Assembly: GCF_000002985.6 (NCBI RefSeq)
Contig: NC_003282.8
Coordinates: 12,772,001 to 12,836,000 of the forward strand
DNA from: Caenorhabditis elegans
Taxonomy: Eukaryota > Nematoda > Chromadorea > Rhabditida > Rhabditidae
Direction of reading: 5' to 3'
DNA: 64,000 nt
The notes below the pieces were generated by a model. It was not told the origin of the DNA, made no database searches, and saw only the letters and a list, made by a program, of their open reading frames with translations. Each line of letters begins with the position of its first letter. Position 1 is the first letter of the stretch. Position numbers and translations under genes: made by a program. Shown here in pieces: positions 21,933 through 33,971 of the stretch.

Positions 21933-24108
21933 ATGATGACAAACGCTGCTCAAATCACAAAGCAACGGAATAGTGGGTAAGGGATATGGCCTACCTATGA
22001 CTGCCTCATACCTACCTACTGCCAAAGTACACATTTATTTCAGACAAACTGACTTACAATCTAGCTGTAATTAGTACAAAGAAACGAAGAAAAAATTGTC
22101 GGTACAAGGTAGAAATTAAAAAAAATATATAAAGCTAGTATTTCTATGTATGAAGCTTTTTCTATTTTCAGAAAAGAGACGGTAGGTAGGCGTAGAGTAG
22201 GCAGGTACGGAAAATACCTTAAAGCTGAAAGTAATCCAATTTTTTCAGAAAACGTCACCGTGCCTGTGAAAGATGCAGGGAACAATTTGAGTTGAACGAG
22301 CCATACTTTCTGCTGGGAGCTTCTTCGTGGCATATGAGATGCTTTTTGTTGGTCGTTTTTGTATTTAAATTATCTAAATTACTTTTTAAAGAACCTTCTC
22401 CTCCTCCCAGGAAAACACATAATTTTCCAATTTTCCAGATGTGCCCAATGCATGGACCCTCTCGTTGGAACTACATATTTTCAATTCGAAAATCGAATTT
22501 ATTGCGAGCACGATTTTAAGACTCTTTATGCTCCAGTTTGTGCAAAATGCAGTTAGTCTGTTTTTTTCCTGTTTACATCTGTTTTCACTTAAATTTCAAG
22601 ATGAATTCGTGATTGGTCAAGTGGTGCATTCTTCCAATAATTCCTACCATCTTGCTTGTTTTACGTGTGACGAGTGTAATGTTCATCTAAATTCTCAGAT
22701 TGCATATCGATATCAAGGCACTATTTTATGCTTTCTTTGCAATCAGAAAAAACCGAAAATGAGAATTTATAATTGTAATAAATGTGAGTTTTTAAAATTG
22801 GATTACTTTTTGGCATTCCATTCAGGGATTAGCCGAAACTATTTCTGGAAATTCTACAAAATGTCATATTGCTCCATCATTTTTCATACAAAATTATTGT
22901 CAAAATAATATATTTTTATACCCTATTCTATTGAAAATAATCATTAAAAATATACAAAAAATAATCGATGACACTTTAATTCAACCAGGCAAACAACACG
23001 TGGATAACAGTGATCTACTAACATATCAAGAGAATCCTTATCACGCTTATCATTTCAAATGTACTACATGCAAAAAAGTACTGGAATCTGATGCTCGAAC
23101 AATTAAAGATGATTTATTCTGTCCGAGATGTTTTGATTTCAAATGTGAAGTTTGTTTTGATTGCAAGAAGGTTATTGATCCACAAGTTGAGCAGAGTATT
23201 TTCACGATGAACAAGCATTGGCATACTGATGTAAGTATAATTTAAAAAAAGAGGGGGGGGGGGGGGGGGGTGATATTAAAAAAAGATTACAGTACACTTT
23301 AAAGGCACACTCATTTTTTCATTAAAAAAATTGTCGTGCTGAGACCCGGTACCGTATGTTTAAGTAAAAAAAAACATTTTGAGGTTCTTTAAACTTATCG
23401 TTTTTTTTTTCGGACCAGGCTTTTCCGAGAAACGGGAAAACACAGCCTGTCCAGACTTGGCGGTGGTGCACTTGCCTACTTTACATAGACCGCCCATGTT
23501 GCACACTATGCGCGGTGTCAGGCGGAACCCGCAAGGTGTCGGTACACTGCGGGCAAAACCACCTGTGTCGCTGTCGACACACAAACTCTGGTTCCTCTGC
23601 ATTTAACCGTGAAAATCTTTCGCCTTTTACTAAAGATTTCCGTGCAAAGGAGCATACATTGAGTATTATATACAATTTTTGGAGTCCCCTCGAAAGAGCG
23701 GGACAAAATATTGAAAATGGTTATCTGTAAAATTAAAGAGCCTGGAATTTCAGCATTTCCGATGTGCCACTTGTGCTCGTCCATTTTTCGGTCACGAACA
23801 TTATGAGAAGAATGGAAAAGCATATTGTAGAGATGATTTTTTGGAACTTATTGGGCATCATTGTTTCATTTGCGACAGGAATGTGGGTGGTGGTATGGTT
23901 CATGTATTTGGAAAAGCTTTTTGTCCGGAATGTTATCGATGTAGAGGATGTGATAAGGTTTTACATTACAAGTAAGTCCTCTATTAGTTGTGCACCTATC
24001 GGAGAATTTTTCAGAGACAAAGTAATGGAGCTTGACCTGATGCCTTTATGCAAAAAATGTCTGGGCAACAAAACTTTTCAAAAGGCTTTGAAATACAAGA
24101 GTTTATGA
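21933..24108 (+). CDS. pin-2: PINCH-family adaptor with five LIM domains
   Basis: Exons 21933-21976, 22249-22347, 22439-22551, 22601-22783, 22989-23230, 23754-23971 and 24015-24108 give 330 aa with consistent phases. The protein is five consecutive LIM zinc-finger domains with short linkers, the PINCH architecture. LIM1 starts at ACERC and runs to YCEHDF, LIM2 from CAKCNEF, LIM3 from CNKCKQH, LIM4 from CFDCKKV to YCRDDF, and LIM5 from CFICDRN to CKKC. PINCH proteins bind integrin-linked kinase through LIM1 and act in ILK-PINCH-parvin adhesion complexes. C. elegans has two family members; unc-97 is X-linked, and this locus beside unc-31 fits pin-2, so the symbol is partly inferred from position. 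AATAAA at 24146-24151 follows. The start is the first of two adjacent ATGs after AATCAG. Confidence 0.88.
23253..23270 (+). repeat. G18 homopolymer tract (pin-2 intron)
   Basis: Eighteen consecutive G residues in the intron between exons ending 23230 and starting 23754. Long G tracts can fold as G-quadruplexes. In C. elegans such monoG runs are known deletion-prone sites when the FANCJ-like helicase DOG-1 is missing. Confidence 0.95.
23487..23708 (+). repeat. Dispersed ~200-bp element, copy 4 (pin-2 intron)
   Basis: Nearly identical over its length to copy 1 at 9969, including the left end (AGACCGCCCATGTTGCACAC) and the right end (GAGCGGGACAAAA). It ends about 45 bases before the 3' splice site at 23753. 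Same orientation as the host gene. Confidence 0.88.
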
Positions 24109-24145
24109 TGGATATGGTGACGTATTTTGTTGTTGATTTTTTGAA

Positions 24146-24151
24146 AATAAA
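24146..24151 (+). terminator. Polyadenylation signal AATAAA for pin-2
   Basis: Canonical signal 38 nt after the TGA stop at 24108. Confidence 0.7.
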
Positions 24152-24858
24152 TTATGTTTCTATGAACACTTTTTTGTAACAACATACTAATTTTTACCAA
24201 TTGAATAATTTGTAATGCACTTTTTTCACAGGAAGATATTTCAAAATTCAGTGTGAAAACCTTTCTTTTTTTGTCTTAAATTTTATCGATGTTAAAAAAA
24301 TTGGCGGGATTTCTAAAGATTTTAATTCTCAATTTTTCAAAAAAAAATTTCAAGTTTTAATTTTTCAAAATCAGTTTGGCCAGAAATGTGTGTGTTTTTT
24401 AAACGCCTAAAAACTAAGGGGAGGTATTTTTTCATGCTATTACTGCTGAAAAGCAAATTTCAATTTTTTCTTAATTCTTAAAAAATTATTTATGGAATTT
24501 CAACCTTTTAATTTAAAAACTACATACATTGGCGCACAGTTCAATTTTCAGTTTCGGGAAAAAAATAGGTGGGAAATTTAATTTATCATGCTATTTCGTC
24601 GGAAATGGAAATTTTTTTCATCAAAAAAAAATGACGGATTAGAGTTTCAAAAAACTTAGCAAGAATTTTTCAAAAAGTTTGGCGAAAAATTAAATTTATA
24701 TTTCTCAAAAATTGGGAAATTCTAAAATTCATTTTTCAAACATTTTGGCGGTTCAATCGTATTTGTAAGAAAAACTGAATGGAGCTTTTTTCGTAATATT
24801 TTTCGCATTATTTTTAATAGAAAATTTCGAATTTCAATTAAACTCAAGTCTTAATATC

Positions 24859-25095
24859 CTACAGATTCCAACTTCCCAGACTTCCCAGACTAATGACATA
24901 TAATTTTTGTTCATAATCAGCTAAAATTTTGTCCGAGGTCATCTCCTCATATATTGTGACGCCATAATTGGAATGTTCTGGCGCGATGCCAGGTAATTGT
25001 TGAATCGTCCTTGAGCTGGGTGAACATGGCGGGAAGACACCTAGCCAACGGGGATGTCTTCTTTCGTCCACTTGACTCTTTTTTCTATTTGACAT
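24859..25095 (-). CDS. Hypothetical minus-strand ORF (78 aa)
   Basis: An ATG-initiated frame of 78 residues starting MSNRKKSQVDERRHPRW and containing APEHSNYGVTIYEEM. Its base composition is less AT-biased than its surroundings. No family, membrane segment or signal peptide was recognised. No AATAAA was seen after the stop, and no partner exon was found. It could be a small gene, an exon, or chance. Confidence 0.25.
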   Translation of the reverse strand: MSNRKKSQVDERRHPRWLGVFPPCSPSSRTIQQLPGIAPEHSNYGVTIYEEMTSDKILADYEQKLYVISLGSLGSWNL

Positions 25096-26253
25096 TGTGT
25101 CCTTGTTTTGCCTCTATTCTTCGTTGTTCCACACTAAATTTATCTGAGATTCGTGATTTCCGTTGGTTCTGTAGTATTTTGTGAACAGACTCCAAAAAAG
25201 TTTTACTTAAAATATTGCAGATTTTGACTACAAGAGTGTACTCCCTCAAATAAGCCCTCAATAATTAAAACAAATGTACTAAATTCCAAGTTCTTCCATA
25301 AAACAAGTGTTTGTATTTCAATTCCCCACCTCCCGTCTAGATCGGATTACCGCACACCACCGAACATCGCTTCACCTCGACCAATTTATGGCATTACATG
25401 CCTCAACTGAATTATTCATTCATTCACTTTTCTCCGTCAGCTTCATTTGTTCACCTCGTTAAGAGTGAGTGACTTCTCTATCCCAAATGTTCCCTTCATT
25501 CACTTTCAAATCTTTATTAAGCTTTGAGAACATGACAAAACTATCAATTAGTTGTTTTTCCCCGCTTTTGAAAAGAAAAAATGAACTTTTGAATCAAAAT
25601 TCTCGGAGGAATTTATGTTTTTGAACATACTTTTTTTTTGGTTTTTGGTTTTGACCGCATAATTTTTTCTTGATATGTGTTCGTGGGCGCTTCGTAGTCC
25701 TATAAAAATTGAACATTCTAGATGTATTTGATATACAATTTTCTATGTTTGGATCACCTTTTTTCCACATTTTAGGATATTTTCAAAAAAATTAACAACG
25801 TTGTTTCATCTAAATAAATATTTAAATTTTTTTGGCAATTGATTCATAAGTTTCTTAATTTAATATGCTCCAAAATTCAGTTGATTTTTGTTATTTTTAA
25901 GCGTTTTTAAGTAAGGGTATTTAAGTACTCTGGAAACTTTTTTGAAAAATTCTGAAAATTTTGTATATAGATTTTAAAACAGTTTTTAAATTGAGAAAAT
26001 AAAATAAAAGTTATGAGGAGGCAAGTATTTCTACAGTTTTTTGATTTTTTTAAAAATATTTTTGGAAAATACAGAAAACTATGTGGATAAAATTCGAGGA
26101 TCCTAGATTTCTGGAGTTCTCAGGAAACTTTAGAAAATTTTTCTGGTAAAATCTCTAAATTTTGTGTGTGCAAAAACTGTTCAAGATACAAAAAGTTTCA
26201 GAACAAAAATCTGGAGACTTGTTTCAGGATCTTAAATTGGCGTGGAAACTTAC

Positions 26254-26449
26254 TTCCTTTTTTTGTCAGTAAAAACTCCAGCTGATCTCCTTCCCACAGA
26301 ATAAATGAAATATTGTGTGCCACGTCATGAACGACCTTGTCGCTCATCGTGCGTGAGGAAACAAAAGGTACTCTTCCCCCATACTCATATCCATCTTTCT
26401 TTTCTGCCCTTCCCCCATGTCCACACTTTAATTGGTAGGTGTTGAACAT
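26254..26449 (-). CDS. Hypothetical minus-strand first exon
   Basis: An ATG at 26449 opens a frame (MFNTYQLKCGHGGRAEK onward, with FILWEGDQLEFLL later) that runs into a strong donor GTAAGT at 26253-26248. Without splicing, the frame ends at 26198. The donor and composition suggest a real exon, but I could not find a matching downstream exon on this strand. Confidence 0.25.
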
Positions 26450-29400
26450 GGTCACTGACCTATACGCATTTCACTAGCCTCACCGCTTCTCCCATCAGCT
26501 TTGCTTTTATTATGATTTGTTTGGATCAAGAATATTGTTTTCTGCGATTTGAAGTTTATTCGCCTTTTTTGTTCTATCTCCCCTCTCCTCCCATTCTCCT
26601 ATGCACGATTCAATTTCGAAGGCCGCGATTGAGTCTTCTTAAGTAAATCTTTCTCTTTTCTCTCTCCATCCATACACCAGATCCCCTTCCCCGTCAAGTA
26701 CCTATTCCTACGCACCATTCTCCCTTTTTTTCTTTTTTTCATATCAAAAACCGTTCCCCCGTCTTATTTTGGAACAGCAACACAACAATAATAAATATCT
26801 TCTCTTATCTATCCTTTATCTACTGGTATGAAGCATTATTTTTTTAATCGTACATCCGCGATTATGTGACGTGTTAGTTTAAAGGCACACCATGTTTTTT
26901 GGTAGGCAGGCTCGTTCGCCTGAGACATGCCTACGGGGAAATCCAGAAAACTACAAGCTTGTTTCAGATTTTTCATAGCCTTCCTCAAAGTCTAATTTCT
27001 GTTCAAAACAATTTTATTTAATTGGCACTACTATTCCAAAAATATAATATCTTCTTCTAATCACCACTTTAGTCACCTATAGCAACCCGTCTCTACTCTC
27101 ATTACTGCTCATTTCTGTCTGCACCTAGTTGGTTTCAAGTATAACACTTTCCAAGATCAGAAAATCATCGAAACCATGTAGATCAAAACCGGATCAGAGT
27201 CAAACCGTTACTAACAAGACATTGAATTGTCTTCTCCTCACTTCAAAACACATTCCGGTCTCCTTTTACGAGTCATCGAGCGGCACTTCTTTTTCATTTT
27301 GAAGAATGTATCTTTATCATAAATTAGCATTGTTCTCCTTACGTCCTTCACCCACACAGCTCTCCTCCAATGATAGAGAGTATGTCACCAATTGGAGACG
27401 CAGACATTTTGACTCGTTTATCTTCCTGTCGTTGAACAACGCGTCCCAAAGTCATCCGACAGTTCACCAATTTGCGCTTCACTTTGTGGTGGGTGAACCA
27501 TGAAGAAAAAGTTATGTGCTTTTGGTGGTTTTTTCTTTAAACTGGTCCTTTTTATCAAAAAAATTGCCTTGAAACAGTGATTTTTTTTTTGGAATTTTTT
27601 GAAAAGTTTTTAGAGAAAGTTTCCTGAATAATTTGACCTTAAAGCTTCTTTTTAAAAGGAAAGCACTTTTCCGTTGCATACTAACTTTTGAAATCTTTGT
27701 CAAACTTTGCCACAGACTTTTAACTTTCTCTAGCAGAACTGCCTACTTTCTGTCAATGTCTGTAAATATTTGAGCACATACATTGAGTTTTCGCTTGCCT
27801 ACTTTCTGTCGAACTCTGTGAAAATTTTGCCATACTGCCAAATTTCTCTCGCAAATTGTCAACTTTCTGTCGCATTACCACAGAGAGGCGACAAACTGCG
27901 TCATAAAGCTGACAGTTTTTTTTTCTGAAAATCCAATACTCTATTTTTATTCCTTGGAATCGTGCAAATTCCTTTTTTTCTTGTCATTCCAGTGGGGCGT
28001 GGGAACACCTCGGTACATATCAAAAAGATCGAGGAGGAAAGAGTTGAGGCGCAACGGCATTCCCAGTCCGGCGGCGGCTTGTATACTTTTGAATAGAAAA
28101 GACGAGTCAATGCATTCGATTGACTGATTTTCAATTTATATATTCTATCATTTTTTTTTCTTTTTCCTTTTTCCTTGAGATGTACCTTTTATTCCTTCTG
28201 GGAAATAGGAAAAGAGACCTAGATTCTTGTAGATTTTGTGTTTGTGCAAATGTTTGAAACATCACTTTTTAATTCATAGAATCATTCAATTTTCCAAATT
28301 AAGTTCCAATACAAGGTACTAAATTTCAAAAAAGTCTTTGCTCAGTCCAGAGCGGCTCAACTTTTCCATGACTTTTACTGCAAAGAACTCTTGGTAACAA
28401 ATCACATACTTTTTGCTCTCAAAACGTAATTTTTGTGTCTTGAACTTATTTTCTTATTTTGCTGTGATGAAAGACAGGTTTGCATTAAATTTTAAAGGCT
28501 ACTTCCTCTTTTTGCAGACATTATATTTTACGAGCAAATAAAATGGGAATTTTCGTTCCAATTTCGTTTTAAAAATTTTTAAAGAGAATAAAATGTTGGC
28601 GGGAAATTCAAATTTTCTCAGAAAAATTTTCTTGGCGAGAAATTCAAATTTTTGGCTTCTAGAAGGCGTTTTCCGGGCGATAGGCGGGCAGAAACAATAA
28701 AGTAATCACCTCGAGTACTATCTTTTCAAACAATAGGCTATACACAATCATCAATACACAAACATTTTATTGCCCTCAAGTTTACATCAAAAACGAATAA
28801 CTTTTATCACGCACATTTATTCACCTGTTCAAAACTTGAAGCCTTTGAAACCAAAACATCAACCAATTACACTCATGTCAACCGGAGCGAACAGAAGCTT
28901 TATTAAATTTGATGACGTGGCATATCTTGTCCCTTTCAGCCAATCCAATCAACTTTTCATTCCAATGTCATAATATTTTAGAAGTGAAAGAAATCAATTT
29001 TCTTATCACCATATCTCTATGCTAATCACCACCACCGGTATCTCCTGTTTATTCTACATTTTTTTCTTTTCAAAAATTTCCTTTATTTTGCTTTCGTTTC
29101 TCGCCAAATGTTTATTCATGTTTATTCTCTGCTTTTTTGATATGACGTTTCACCTGTTTTATGGGGGTCTTTCGCAACTATTGAAAATTCAGAACTTTGA
29201 AAGTTTGTGATTTCCAGCTGATTTTTTTTGGCAAAGTGGTCACAAAAGTTTTTGTTAGTAATTTATTTTTGAATTTTCAGAATAATTTTCCCAGAGAATT
29301 TTGTAGTAAATCGCGTCATTTTCTCACAATTGCAAGGGATTTTTTGAAAGAAAAGTTGCTGAAAATATTTTGAAAAACGTGAAATTTCCAAAGTTATTTT

Positions 29401-30496
29401 CGAGAAAAAAATTGATAATTTTTTCAACAAGAGTTCCCAAAAAATATTGTTTTTTGGAAAAAAATTTTGCACCAAAGTATTTCGGCAATTAAATAAAGTT
29501 TGCCACTTTCCTATGAAGTGAACATTTTAATTATAGTATGCTTTAATATATATTTTTTTATTTAAAGTTTAAAAGTTTGAAAAAAATTTCATATTTCTTT
29601 AAAATGCCAATAAAAATCGCTAAATTCGCGGACAACTTAAATTTTAAAAAATCCTTTCACTTTTTTCTATAAATTTTGAAAATTAAAAACGTATGCCTTA
29701 TGGAAAAAACTAGGAAAAAACACCAAATTTTGGTGGGAGCCCCATCCGTATCAGTTTTATTAAGAATTGCCGAAATTTGGTATTAAAAGCTTATTGATAT
29801 CTCTTCTAAAACATCTGAAAAACGTTGAAAACCTTTTTTTAGAAGTGTGACGGCAGTTTTCAAGTAAAGAGACAGACATTTTCAGCTTTCAAAAAAGTTG
29901 TCAATTCCCAAATCAGAAGCCACATTGCTCACATTCAAACTTCACACACAAATGAGGTGTTAATTAAAGAGCATAGACAAACAGCTGTTTGGCTCGAAAC
30001 TAGGTTACCAGTGGCTGTTAACATTTGGTTTCTATGACAAACTGACAATTCAATACTTTTTTCCTTTTTTGGAACTTTACACGAATGTCGACCTTTTGAT
30101 ACTTTTGATGACATTTTTCGAAAATGTTTCAGTCCAGAGACGCCGTCAATTTCATTTCGGACATTTTTTGTCTGTCTGAAGAAATTTAAAATTTAGCAAT
30201 TCTATTCCATTCTTTTCCATTTCCCAATCATAGAGCAAAAAAAGAAAGAATGCAAAGAAAAAAGCACACGTAATTCGTTCGCTCGGCGGTTTTTTGCTTT
30301 TTCTCGTCATAGCAACGCCTTTTGAGGTGTTATTATTCAACTACCTTTTCTTTCTTTTTTTTGTTGTGAACTTTTTTCTAGATCAATGGGATTTTATCAC
30401 TTTTTTTGTTCATCATGAGTGCATATTGTTACGCATTACACGGGGGATGGAGCGTGTTCGGGTAGCCCGCCTACCTCACATCCCGGCCTCTCCCTT

Positions 30497-30900
30497 CTAA
30501 AGCTTCGTTACTTTTTCACGTGGTGTCAGGCTTTCCCATCACGGTTTGATCAACAAAAAAATGCGGGAATTTTTCACTTAAAAAATGTGACGTCAGCACT
30601 TTCTTAACCATGCAAAATCAGTTGAGATCTCTGCGTCTCTTTTCCCGCATTTTTTGCAGATCAAGCCTGAATGAGACAATCTGACACCACATGTCGCTTC
30701 TAAAGCTTCATTGCCTATTTCACGTGGCGTCAGGCTGTCCCATCACGGTTTGATCTACAAAAATGCGGGAATTTTTCACTTTAAAAATGTGACGTCAGCA
30801 CACTCCTAACCATGGGAAATCTGCGTCTAGACGCGCCTAAATTCCCGCAATTCTCGTAGATCAAAATGAAACTCTGACACCACGTGCTATTTTGAAGCTT
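30497..30900. repeat. Tandem pair of ~200-bp palindromic repeats
   Basis: Two similar units (about 30497-30710 and 30699-30900) each start with CTAAAGCTTC / TTTCACGTGG-GTCAGGCT and end with the complementary CTGACACCAC / AAGCTT. Each can fold on itself. Inside are shared blocks such as CATCACGGTTTGATC, AAAATGCGGGAATTTTTCAC and TGTGACGTCAGCAC. This is a non-coding dispersed repeat; short frames within it are not genes. Confidence 0.85.
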
Positions 30901-32681
30901 GCAAGGGCCCACTCTTTTTGTGGACAAGGCGGGAACCCAAAGTTTATTTAAAATTTTATGTAAAATTTTATGTAAAATTGGCCGCAAAAATTTCCAGTTT
31001 TAGAAGTTGATGGTTTTCGACTTTCTAATTTTTATAATTTGTTCAAAATTTAGAAACTGTGTAAACACGCTCCAGTGCAACAATCCCCCCCCCCTACCAC
31101 AGAATCTACAGTGTGCGGTATTCTTCTACTTGAGATCCTCATTAGCATTTTGGATATGTCGTCGCCTTTCTTCTCTCAAACACTCATCAAAACATCTCAC
31201 GCCTTCTTCTACTTATTCGCCCCTCTCAAAACCATCCTCTAATTTATACATCTTCCTTCTTATGCCTTTTTATGACCGATTAAATTCTCAACACCCGCCA
31301 TTTCTTTTACAGTTTGCATTTGCAATCAGCTGTCCCCCACTTGAAAATTCTGATTTTCCGCTTTAAAACTGGGAAAGCCGCCGGATTTTTTAGCCTTTTT
31401 AGGGGGGGGGGGGGCTCTTGCAGGGTGAAAGGCGGGGAGGCGTTTTGTAGGCGACCTACAAAGATGCAAATGTTCAAAGAAACCGTGATGACGCCACACC
31501 TCTAATATCCCATTATGATCATTGTGATGGCTGCAAAAGACTGGATTAGGAAATAAAAAGAGAAAGCATGCACTTTCAGCCTCATTATTACCACAAAGCT
31601 TTTTGATGCCCAATTTTAGAAACTTCTCGGAATATGTATGTAGTTTGGTATTTCACAGCTCATTAGCATATCTTGTTAATAACATTTTTAGCGTCTAGAC
31701 ATTCGTTTTCAGTCTATTTTTAAATAAGTGCTCAAAAAAGACGAGCTCAATTGTTTGAGCTGCGGCCTTTTTTGTGAAATTTATCGGGCAGGCAGGCGTG
31801 AAGGCTTCCCGTGGTATGCCTATCCAAGCCTGTTCAAGAAGGTGTTGTCGAAAATTTTTAGATTTTTTCCCGGTTTTTTTTATTATTTAAAAAAATTGGA
31901 AAATAATTTCTCGACGATTCTGAATAATATATTGGAAACTGTCTGAAATGACACGAGCCAAACTTTTCAGCTACCGTACCCTCCAGAATTTCGTATTTGA
32001 AGTTCTACAGTAATCGCGGGTACTGTAGCCGTAACGTTTCGATCGTTTCAGGACCTTTGCTGGCATAAATAATCCCGTAATTTTTGTGTTCTGTGATATT
32101 ATTATTTTTCCAATTACTCATTTCCCCGCCAATTCTACAAAATCTACTACAAACCGATCGTCTACCACTTTCGGAATTTCTGCGAAAGTAGAAATTTTCA
32201 AATAAATTTAAGTTTCCCCATACTCGGAGTAAAAAGTCATGGATTAAGTGACTTATCCGCCAGTCATTTGTCACTTTCTCTAACTCGATACGATCTTTTT
32301 TGTGTGTGGTGTCGTACTTGGATTTGTACAAATTTCGAAACTTTTCCGCGTTCTCTTTCTCTCTCTTCCCCACCTCTGCTAGTAATTACGTCATTTTGAG
32401 TGGGGCGTCATTATGCATCGCGCCTGTGTGTCGCATTTTAATCCACACCAAAACCACCTATTCTTCACTTTTACCTCACATTCTCCAATGAATAATTTGC
32501 TGGCAGATGGATTCACACAGCTTGTACTATTTTAAAGTTCGAAAATGTGTGATTTTTTCGTTAAACGCAGCTTTGGGTCTCGACACGAGCGAAACTTTCC
32601 AGCTACCGTATCCACAGGTATTTCGCAATCTGCCTCGATTTTTTGAAAAGTTTCGATTAAGCAACTCAAAAATTTTTCCTC

Positions 32682-32970
32682 GAAAATAGGGTACCAGGTC
32701 TCGACACGACAAAATTTGTTAAACGTAAAAAGGTGTGCGCCTTTAAAGAGTACTGTAATTTAAAATTTTTCTTTCTACCGAATTTTCATCGATTTTCCGT
32801 ATTTTTCGCATTTTATTTTAGTTTTCCAATGAATACATATATTTTTAACGAAAAACTATGAAAATAGGTAAAAATCACCAACAATGAAAGTTTGAAACAA
32901 CAGTATCCTTTAAAGGCGCACACCTTTTCGAAAATGTGTCGTGTCGAGACCGGGTGCCGTATTTTTGACG
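32682..32970. repeat. Foldback repeat with GGTACC / TCGACACGAC arms
   Basis: The left arm includes GGTACCAGGTCTCGACACGA and then AGGTGTGCGCCTTTAAAG. The right arm carries the reverse complement, CTTTAAAGGCGCACACCTTT then GTGTCGTGTCGAGACCGGG. A related foldback is at 54946-55232, and single-arm pieces occur near 23290-23355, 46283-46310 and 53187-53214. Confidence 0.85.
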
Positions 32971-33922
32971 CAAAACCCCAAAATTTCGAGTATTCCCAGC
33001 AGCTCTCTCATCTTATCAATAGCATTCACATCAAAAATTGCAAAAATGATGACAACATTGGAAATAATTGCGGGTACGGTAGCTGAAAACTTTTGATCGT
33101 GACAGGACCCGCGGTCCTCCTTTCTACACCACAGACACCCTTCTTTGTTTAATAAAACTCCAAATAGCCATAATAAGCCCCGGAAATGTCCAACAACGTC
33201 CTTGCTGTACATAATATGTGTGTCAAAAACGGTCATTTTTCTTGGTGTATTGGTTGCGTGGAGTGAATGATGTCTCTAGATTGATTTAAAAGATAGTGAG
33301 GCGGTGTCCTCCGTTTGTGCACTACATGGTATTAGCCCATCACATATTATTGTGTGATGGCTATCTTTGTCTCAATGACACCGATACTCTTGTCCGTCCA
33401 TCCAGTTTTCTGCTGCTGCTGCTGCTGCAGCTCATTTTGTGAGTTGTTTCGCATTCCTTCCCATTCCCACGAAGCATATGCTTTTCTTCTCCTTCCGATT
33501 TAATTGTTTTCTGCGATTATGAATGCGTAAATTTGAAATTACACATGTTTTTCTTCTCTTTTGGATTGGAACCGGCGATTTTATTGGATTTGGAACTTTT
33601 AAAGATAAAATTCGAAAAAATTTATTGGATAAAATATTTTTTCATTCTCAAATTTTCGTTTACAGTTGACAAAAATTTTTGCAAAATTGAACAAAATTTC
33701 GATAAAAATCCTTTAAAAAGCTTCTTCTCCCAAAGAATTCATTTTCCACGCGAGACTCATTCACAACAAAATCTTACGCGCCTTTAAATTGACCGTAACC
33801 TCAAGCCGCCCGCGTTTCGAAATTCTCATTCAAATAATTTGCTTTTTCTCAGAGTTTGGCCCTATTTTAATGCTTTTCTTCGATTTTTCTCTTTTAAAAA
33901 CAGCAAAAACATTAATTTTTGA

Positions 33923-33971
33923 TTTTTCAGAAAATTTCATGAATTTGTAATGCGATAAGCAGTAAAATCAC
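33923..33971 (+). promoter_or_regulatory. Candidate spliced-leader acceptor and uORF-containing 5' UTR of the FERM gene
   Basis: GATTTTTCAG at 33921-33930 is a strong acceptor 41 nt before the main ATG. The resulting 5' UTR would contain two tiny upstream ORFs: ATG AAT TTG TAA at 33939-33950 and ATG CGA TAA at 33950-33958, overlapping by one base. A weaker acceptor (AAGCAG, ending about 33961) would exclude both. Confidence 0.5.

Larger units (their letters stand above)
24152..33930. other. Long intergenic / upstream region of the FERM gene
   Basis: Nearly 10 kb with no gene I can firmly support. It is mostly AT-rich with scattered pyrimidine-rich patches. It contains two minus-strand ORFs (24859-25095 and 26254-26449), one exon-like patch on the plus strand (27992-28127), a double palindrome (30497-30900), a G13 tract (31402-31414), a C10 tract (31085-31094), a GGTACC-type foldback (32682-32970), a CTG repeat near 33412-33427 and scattered TAGGCAGGC-type repeat pieces. 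Much of it may be promoter for the gene starting at 33972. Confidence 0.6.

Noticed and set aside
27573..27580. CTGTTTCA on the minus strand, the core of the C. elegans piRNA upstream motif
   Set aside because: A single eight-base match without the wider motif context; expected by chance in 64 kb.
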